DNA of 64,000 bases from Bacteriovoracaceae bacterium (GTDB lineage Bacteria > Bdellovibrionota > Bacteriovoracia > Bacteriovoracales > Bacteriovoracaceae), in assembly GCA_016784965.1 (NCBI GenBank), contig JADHTQ010000016.1, positions 22,523 to 86,522 on the forward strand. Direction: 5' to 3'. The position numbers were made by a program, and so were the translations under genes. Under the pieces are notes generated by a model, which saw only the letters and a list, made by a program, of their open reading frames with translations, made no database searches and had not been told where the DNA came from. Positions 59,362-64,000 of this stretch are shown here, one piece after another (the stretch's first letter is position 1; every line of letters begins with the position of its first letter).

Positions 59362-61659
59362 GTGGATATAGACCAACAAGCAGTTAATTTTTCCTCAAAG
59401 CACACAAATACTTCGTTAAATCAAACCTCAAGTGTACTAAACTTGCTTATTAATGAGGGATGTACTGTGCCATTTATCACTCGTTACAGAAAAGAAGCAA
59501 CCGGAGGACTTGATGAAGTCCAAATACGGGCCATTCAAGATAGCTATGATCAATACTTAGAGCGAGAAAAGCGTAGAACTTATATTATTGATACCATTGG
59601 CAAGATGGAAAAAATGACTCCAGAGCTTTTAAAACAGATCCAAAACTGTAAGACCATTAATCAACTAGAAGACATCTATGCTCCCTATAAATCAAAGAAA
59701 AAAACCAAAGGTGTGATTGCCAAAGAAGCTGGTCTTGAGCCTCTTGCTAATATATTACTAAACTCTATGCAGAAGTTGGAGGAGATTAAAAACAAACACC
59801 TTAGTGAGTTTTTAAACCCTGCACTGAATATAAACTCTTTTGAAGATGCAGTTAATGGTGCTTGTAATATAATTATTGAGAGGATGACACACACTCCCAA
59901 AATCAAAGAACAACTTAGAATTGATTATTGGAATGAGGCCCAACTGGTATCTATCAAAAAAGAAAAAATCCAAGATATAAAAGATTCCCATAAATACAAA
60001 GACTATTTTAACTTTAACGAACCGATTAAAATGCTTAAGTCTCCTAAAAAATCACACCGCTTTCTCGCCATAAAAAGGGCCATGACTCAAAAAATTTTAA
60101 AGGTGGATGTGGCCTTTCCTGAAGAGTCAGCAATACCTTACATATGTGCAAAGTTCATAAAACAAGGCTCTGCTTTGAGCGACCTCTTAACCAACTGTGC
60201 TCAAAAAGCATATCGCAATTACATTCACCCCTCGCTTGATTTAGAAATTAAAGCTGAACTTAAAAACTGTGGTGATGAGTCCGCTATCGATGTCTTTGGA
60301 AAAAACCTAAAAACATTGCTTCTGTCGCCTTATCTCGGTGCCAAAAGCGTTTTAGGAATTGATCCAGGTGTTAGAACCGGCTGCAAAATTGCTGTAATCG
60401 ATAATACTGGAAAATTTATTATTGACACTGTTATATACCCTCACCCACCACAAAATGACATTTCCAAGTCTGCAATGATGATCGAGACCCTCCTTGAGAA
60501 ATTCAATGTTATTCACATTGCTATCGGTAACGGAACATATGGCCGTGAAACCCTTGCATTTATCGAAAAAAATATAAAACAAGTAAAGTCAAAAGAGGTT
60601 AAGGCCACCTTGGTTTCAGAATCAGGGGCCAGTATCTACTCCACTTCCGAATTGGCCAGAAAAGAGTTTCCAGACAAGGACCCAACAGTAAGGGGCGCCA
60701 TCTCTATTGCCAGACGCTTCCAAGACCCTTTGGCAGAGCTTGTTAAAATCGATCCCAAATCTATTGGTGTCGGCCAATATCAACACGATGTAAATCAGTC
60801 AAAGTTAAAAAAATCTTTAAGTGCTGTAGTCGAAGGATGTGTGAATTATGTAGGTGTCGACCTCAATACTGCATCTGCCCCACTACTTGCTTACATTTCA
60901 GGAGTTGGACCTACTCTGGCAAAAAATATAGTCAAATTCCGAGAAAAAAATGGGCATTTCAAGGATAGACAAGAGCTTTTAAAAGTGAGTCGTTTTTCTG
61001 CTAAAGTGTTTGAACAGTCTGCAGGATTTTTAAGAATCTATAATGGGACAACTCCCCTAGATAGTACATTTATCCATCCAGAGCAGTATCACCATATTTC
61101 ATTATGGGCCAAAAACCAAAATATGAAACTGGCCAAGCTATGCCAGGAACCTTCAATTATTGATCAACTAGAACGGGACAACCACTTTAAAAATTTAGTC
61201 GGTGCTTACACCCATCAAGATATCATCAAAGCACTAAAAGCTCCGGTTCAAGACCCAAGAGTCGAATTTAAATCTACCGAGTTTAGAAAAGATATTTCTC
61301 AAATGTCAGATTTAAAAGAGGGGCAATGGTATCCAGGTGTAGTCACCAATATAACTCAGTTTGGTGCATTTGTAGATATTGGTATCAAGGAAAACGGATT
61401 ACTTCACATTTCCCAAATCTCAGACTCCTTCGTAGAAAATGCTTTAGACGCGCTCAACATTGGACAAGCTTTGAAAGTAAAAGTTATCTCGTTAGATTTT
61501 GAACGCAAAAGAATTGCCCTTAGTTGTAAATCTGATGAATTGCCGGTCCCCAAAACCCCCCGCAATGATAAAGTTAAATCAACTAAGACAAAGCCCCAAA
61601 AAAACAAGCAGAAAAAAAACAACCCATTTGCCTGTTTGAAGGACTTAAAACTTAAGTAG
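59362..61659 (+). CDS. tex: Tex RNA-binding transcription accessory protein
   Basis: The start is a GTG at 59362, with AAGGA before it. The 765-residue protein has the full Tex layout: N-terminal helical domain (CTVPFITRYRKEATGGLDEV), a YqgF/RNase H-like core (GIDPGVRTGCKIAVID), helix-hairpin-helix repeats (ISGVGPTLAKNIVKFREKNG), and a C-terminal S1 domain (GVVTNITQFGAFVDIGIKEN), ending in a Lys-rich tail. Tex binds nucleic acid and affects transcription and stress tolerance. It is divergent from ettA, and its stop is 14 bases from the convergent lipoprotein gene. Confidence 0.92.
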   Translation: MDIDQQAVNFSSKHTNTSLNQTSSVLNLLINEGCTVPFITRYRKEATGGLDEVQIRAIQDSYDQYLEREKRRTYIIDTIGKMEKMTPELLKQIQNCKTINQLEDIYAPYKSKKKTKGVIAKEAGLEPLANILLNSMQKLEEIKNKHLSEFLNPALNINSFEDAVNGACNIIIERMTHTPKIKEQLRIDYWNEAQLVSIKKEKIQDIKDSHKYKDYFNFNEPIKMLKSPKKSHRFLAIKRAMTQKILKVDVAFPEESAIPYICAKFIKQGSALSDLLTNCAQKAYRNYIHPSLDLEIKAELKNCGDESAIDVFGKNLKTLLLSPYLGAKSVLGIDPGVRTGCKIAVIDNTGKFIIDTVIYPHPPQNDISKSAMMIETLLEKFNVIHIAIGNGTYGRETLAFIEKNIKQVKSKEVKATLVSESGASIYSTSELARKEFPDKDPTVRGAISIARRFQDPLAELVKIDPKSIGVGQYQHDVNQSKLKKSLSAVVEGCVNYVGVDLNTASAPLLAYISGVGPTLAKNIVKFREKNGHFKDRQELLKVSRFSAKVFEQSAGFLRIYNGTTPLDSTFIHPEQYHHISLWAKNQNMKLAKLCQEPSIIDQLERDNHFKNLVGAYTHQDIIKALKAPVQDPRVEFKSTEFRKDISQMSDLKEGQWYPGVVTNITQFGAFVDIGIKENGLLHISQISDSFVENALDALNIGQALKVKVISLDFERKRIALSCKSDELPVPKTPRNDKVKSTKTKPQKNKQKKNNPFACLKDLKLK

Positions 61660-61673
61660 AGGTTGTACTTATG

Positions 61674-63641
61674 TTAGTTGGGTAGATCAAGGGCAGTAGT
61701 ACACGAGTTTGGATCATATGTAGGAATTGCAGGTGTTGCAGGTGGAATACAAGTTCCATCCAAGCACCTTCCAAAAGTTGGTATGGTAAAACATCGCAAA
61801 GCACACTGCAAAGCCCCAGTAGCACTGGTTCCTGTTTTATAGATGTTGCACTCAGTAACATTTTCTCGCCGACACCACTCCTTGGCCACACACTTTTGTC
61901 CAGGGGCCTTACCGCAGAGGTTTTGCTCTGTATTGTTGTTTATATGAACGCTACAGGCACCCGTTGATTGATTACAGCACAAGCTCGAACACTCATAGTC
62001 ACTTGTACAGGGAAGTCCTATTCCTAGGTTCCCAACAGTAACGGCATCTTCTATACATTGGGACACAAGCTCTTTTGACCAACACCTGTTATTATAACAA
62101 CACTCGTTTGTTGCACATCCCGCACTACTTGAACACGTGGTCATTGCAGAGTATAAGACCTCTCTGCCTTGGTAATCTAGTAGACTGGGCCTAATTAACT
62201 GTAGCTTCAAACTGTTACTCGAATTTAAAATGATTTCTGCTCCAGTAGATTTATCATAGGTAACAAGCTCAATTGCAGCAGTAACATTACATGAAGAGAT
62301 GCTTTCATTCGAATATGCATCGTAACTTCTGACTCTTACATTGCATCCATCAACAAAACCACTCGCTCCCCCTGTAGTTAAAGTAGTTAGTGATTTTGTA
62401 CCAAAAGGACTGCTGGAGGCAAAATGCTCTACACCACTTTTTAGGTCAAGTTTTGAATCCCTGGGAAATAAAAAAGAACGATAACCCTTTTGTGGATCGA
62501 AATCATTGGGATCATTTGATAGACTCTTTTGAAAAATACCTGAAGGGGTTATGCTCCCGGCACCGTCAGTAACATTTGAAAATATTGCAGCACCTGATAT
62601 TTCCCACATCGATGAAGCTATAGTTCTAAATGGTCCCCGGTATTTATAAGTACTATAGTCTGCACTAGATTTAATAATTGTACTTGTTAAAAACGAGTCA
62701 TAAACCATGGCCGTTGCAGTATTAATATCTGAAGTACCTCCCAACACCCGATTTAGATCATTTGCTTTATTGCTGTCTGGTAGACATTTTTTAAGGGCAT
62801 CGGCTTGAGTCATGGAAGTATAACCACTTCCTTTGAGGTCAATTGAGGGTTCTGAAGGGATTAGTGATACATATGTCGAAGGATTTGTGGCACTTGGCAG
62901 GGCCAGACCGTTGTCTACGATCTTAGCATAGGAGTAGAGGCATCGCTGACCACTGCTTGCGCAAGTTGTTCCCACAAAGGTCGGGTCATTTTGTAGATGG
63001 AGTCCGCGACAATACAGACCGTTATTTCTTGGATCGGTAACAGGTGTAGTCTGCTCAACCCCGTCTGTGTTGCCATCTTCATCAACATCGTAATCGTTGT
63101 AGTCGAAGAGGTCATACAGCAATCTTATATTTTCAAATGGTTTATCTTGAATATCTAGGATAACCACCTCGATGTCCGTTTGTGGAGTGATCCCCTCTCC
63201 CCTACCAATAGTTGCGGGAATCATTATGGGCTCAAGTTCCCTTCCAAACTTAAACCGTACATATATTAACCTATCTGACAAAGAGGTAATATTAAGACCC
63301 GATAGATACATAAATCCCGTAAAATTTTTAGGGATCGTTACTTTTGTTTTATAGGTGCCATCAAACGGATCAACGAGATGGCGCAACTCGGCCCTTCCGT
63401 TGGCAAATAAATCGTTAGCAACATTTAAATCGCCCCCATCACTATCATTAACTGAACCTGGAGTCTCCTGACTTCCACCACCTGCCCCGGGCACAGGTAG
63501 GTTAGAATCTGCAATTTGCGGAGATGAACCCTCAACATTATCTCTTGATCCCATTCTGGGCACAGCAATACATGCTTGCAACAAAAATAAAATCAAAGCA
63601 TAAATAAAGCTTCTGTGAATGTGTATCAACCATACTTTCAT
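61674..63641 (-). CDS. Large Cys-rich lipoprotein with Dickkopf-like and Ca-binding motifs
   Basis: The 655-residue protein has a signal with a lipobox-like LQAC (Cys24; Gln at -2 is unusual). A Ser/Gly/Asp linker is followed by a beta-rich domain that contains DYDVDEDGNTDG (about residues 183-194), a calcium-loop-like pattern. The last 150 residues have dense cysteines in pairs: CATNECCYNNRC, CTSDYECSSLCCNQ and CGKAPGQKCVAKEWC, like Dickkopf N-terminal repeats. Such Cys-rich lipoproteins are seen in Bacteriovorax-type genomes, where they may be surface adhesins. Function is unknown. No ribosome-binding site is clear before the ATG. Confidence 0.7.
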   Translation of the reverse strand: MKVWLIHIHRSFIYALILFLLQACIAVPRMGSRDNVEGSSPQIADSNLPVPGAGGGSQETPGSVNDSDGGDLNVANDLFANGRAELRHLVDPFDGTYKTKVTIPKNFTGFMYLSGLNITSLSDRLIYVRFKFGRELEPIMIPATIGRGEGITPQTDIEVVILDIQDKPFENIRLLYDLFDYNDYDVDEDGNTDGVEQTTPVTDPRNNGLYCRGLHLQNDPTFVGTTCASSGQRCLYSYAKIVDNGLALPSATNPSTYVSLIPSEPSIDLKGSGYTSMTQADALKKCLPDSNKANDLNRVLGGTSDINTATAMVYDSFLTSTIIKSSADYSTYKYRGPFRTIASSMWEISGAAIFSNVTDGAGSITPSGIFQKSLSNDPNDFDPQKGYRSFLFPRDSKLDLKSGVEHFASSSPFGTKSLTTLTTGGASGFVDGCNVRVRSYDAYSNESISSCNVTAAIELVTYDKSTGAEIILNSSNSLKLQLIRPSLLDYQGREVLYSAMTTCSSSAGCATNECCYNNRCWSKELVSQCIEDAVTVGNLGIGLPCTSDYECSSLCCNQSTGACSVHINNNTEQNLCGKAPGQKCVAKEWCRRENVTECNIYKTGTSATGALQCALRCFTIPTFGRCLDGTCIPPATPAIPTYDPNSCTTALDLPN

Positions 63642-64000
63642 GATGCGGCCCTTAATACTTGTCGGTCTATGCCTATAAACCTTAACAAAATACGTTTGTC
63701 TCTATATAGATTTTATCATTGAGTGGCAGATTTACTGGGCCTATGAGTATAGTCGAGCACATAATCCTTATAATTCAAAGGTTTATGGAAGTCATCAATA
63801 TCTGGTATCTAGCTTAATTGGGTAGCAAAAGTGCCAATTTAATAGGTCATGCTCAACATGCCTCTGTAGCTAATGGGGAAAAACGACCGGATACCTTGTA
63901 AGGAATCATGACCAACGTACAATTTGGGCCCTCAAGGGCCAACTACTTTACGGACTTTTGGCCTTAAAAATGAACCTTTTTGTTCAATCTGAAGTTTTGT
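63642..64000. other. Upstream region of the lipoprotein; no gene seen
   Basis: No open frame that I can support is found in these 359 bases to the right edge. A hairpin GGCCCT (63927-63932) CA AGGGCC (63935-63940) is present, without a T-run directly after it. A promoter for the lipoprotein should lie near 63650-63720, but no box is clear. Confidence 0.4.

Noticed and set aside
1..64000. tRNA, rRNA, CRISPR array, insertion sequence or prophage
   Set aside because: I looked for repeats with regular spacers, transposase or phage genes, and tRNA-like folds and saw none. A dedicated tRNA and IS search would settle this.

Overview
The window is a low-GC (roughly 38-40% by eye), densely coded stretch of a Gram-negative bacterial chromosome. 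It holds many exported proteins and lipoproteins, an RND/TolC export operon, an Rnf complex, a class I lysyl-tRNA synthetase and a Cys-rich Dickkopf-like lipoprotein. This mix fits the Bdellovibrionota (Bacteriovorax/Peredibacter/Halobacteriovorax side), but that placement is inference; no rRNA or other phylogenetic marker is present. I found no tRNA, rRNA, CRISPR array, insertion sequence or prophage.

Layout. 0-4 kb: Rnf electron-transport operon in the order B-C-D-G-E, running off the left edge. 4-5.6 kb: a small lipoprotein and a SleB-like wall hydrolase. 5.6-13.9 kb: a minus-strand export operon STAS - TolC - short HlyD adaptor - RND pump - PII-like protein - second, relay-less RND protein. 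14-16.6 kb: cobalt/nickel ECF transporter cbiM-cbiQ-cbiO. 16.8-21.9 kb: M28 peptidase and UDP-glucuronate decarboxylase-like enzyme, then FecR-domain protein, Maf, YggU and a secreted protein. 22-27.7 kb: a TRAP transporter operon of the TatT-associated (TPAT) type, beginning with a lipoprotein that seems to use an AUC start codon and ending with a proline-rich exported protein. 27.8-33.5 kb: an aminotransferase, a class I lysK co-oriented with an alternative-oxidase-like diiron protein, SerC and a heme-oxygenase-like protein.

33.7-42.2 kb is an island of exported proteins: a phospholipase-D family enzyme, three small paralogous four-cysteine proteins rich in Trp/Gly/Asp that share one promoter architecture and strong terminators, three larger exported proteins that may be distantly related to each other, and one more small exported protein.

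42.2-55.1 kb is a divergently transcribed catabolic locus. SsnA, an XdhD-like molybdenum hydroxylase, YgeY, YgeW and a YqeA-like carbamate kinase are on the minus strand. Two PLP enzymes and a PreT-PreA-like fusion are on the plus strand. It resembles the E. coli xdhD-ygfK-ssnA-ygeWXY-yqeA region, which has been linked to anaerobic purine/urate breakdown. HyuA and YgeX are absent, and two unassigned PLP proteins stand beside the reductase. A good promoter with a 17-bp inverted repeat lies before the carbamate kinase gene.

55-63.6 kb: M42 peptidase, aspartate kinase and EttA in one minus-strand operon, then tex, then the large Cys-rich lipoprotein. Starts given here were moved inward from the longest frame wherever a ribosome-binding site, overlap or signal peptide decided the matter. 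The strongest candidates for new biology are the purine-type locus with its unusual enzyme set, the alternative oxidase, the non-AUG start of the TatT lipoprotein, the degenerate RND partner, and the three-copy secreted protein family with its conserved promoter.
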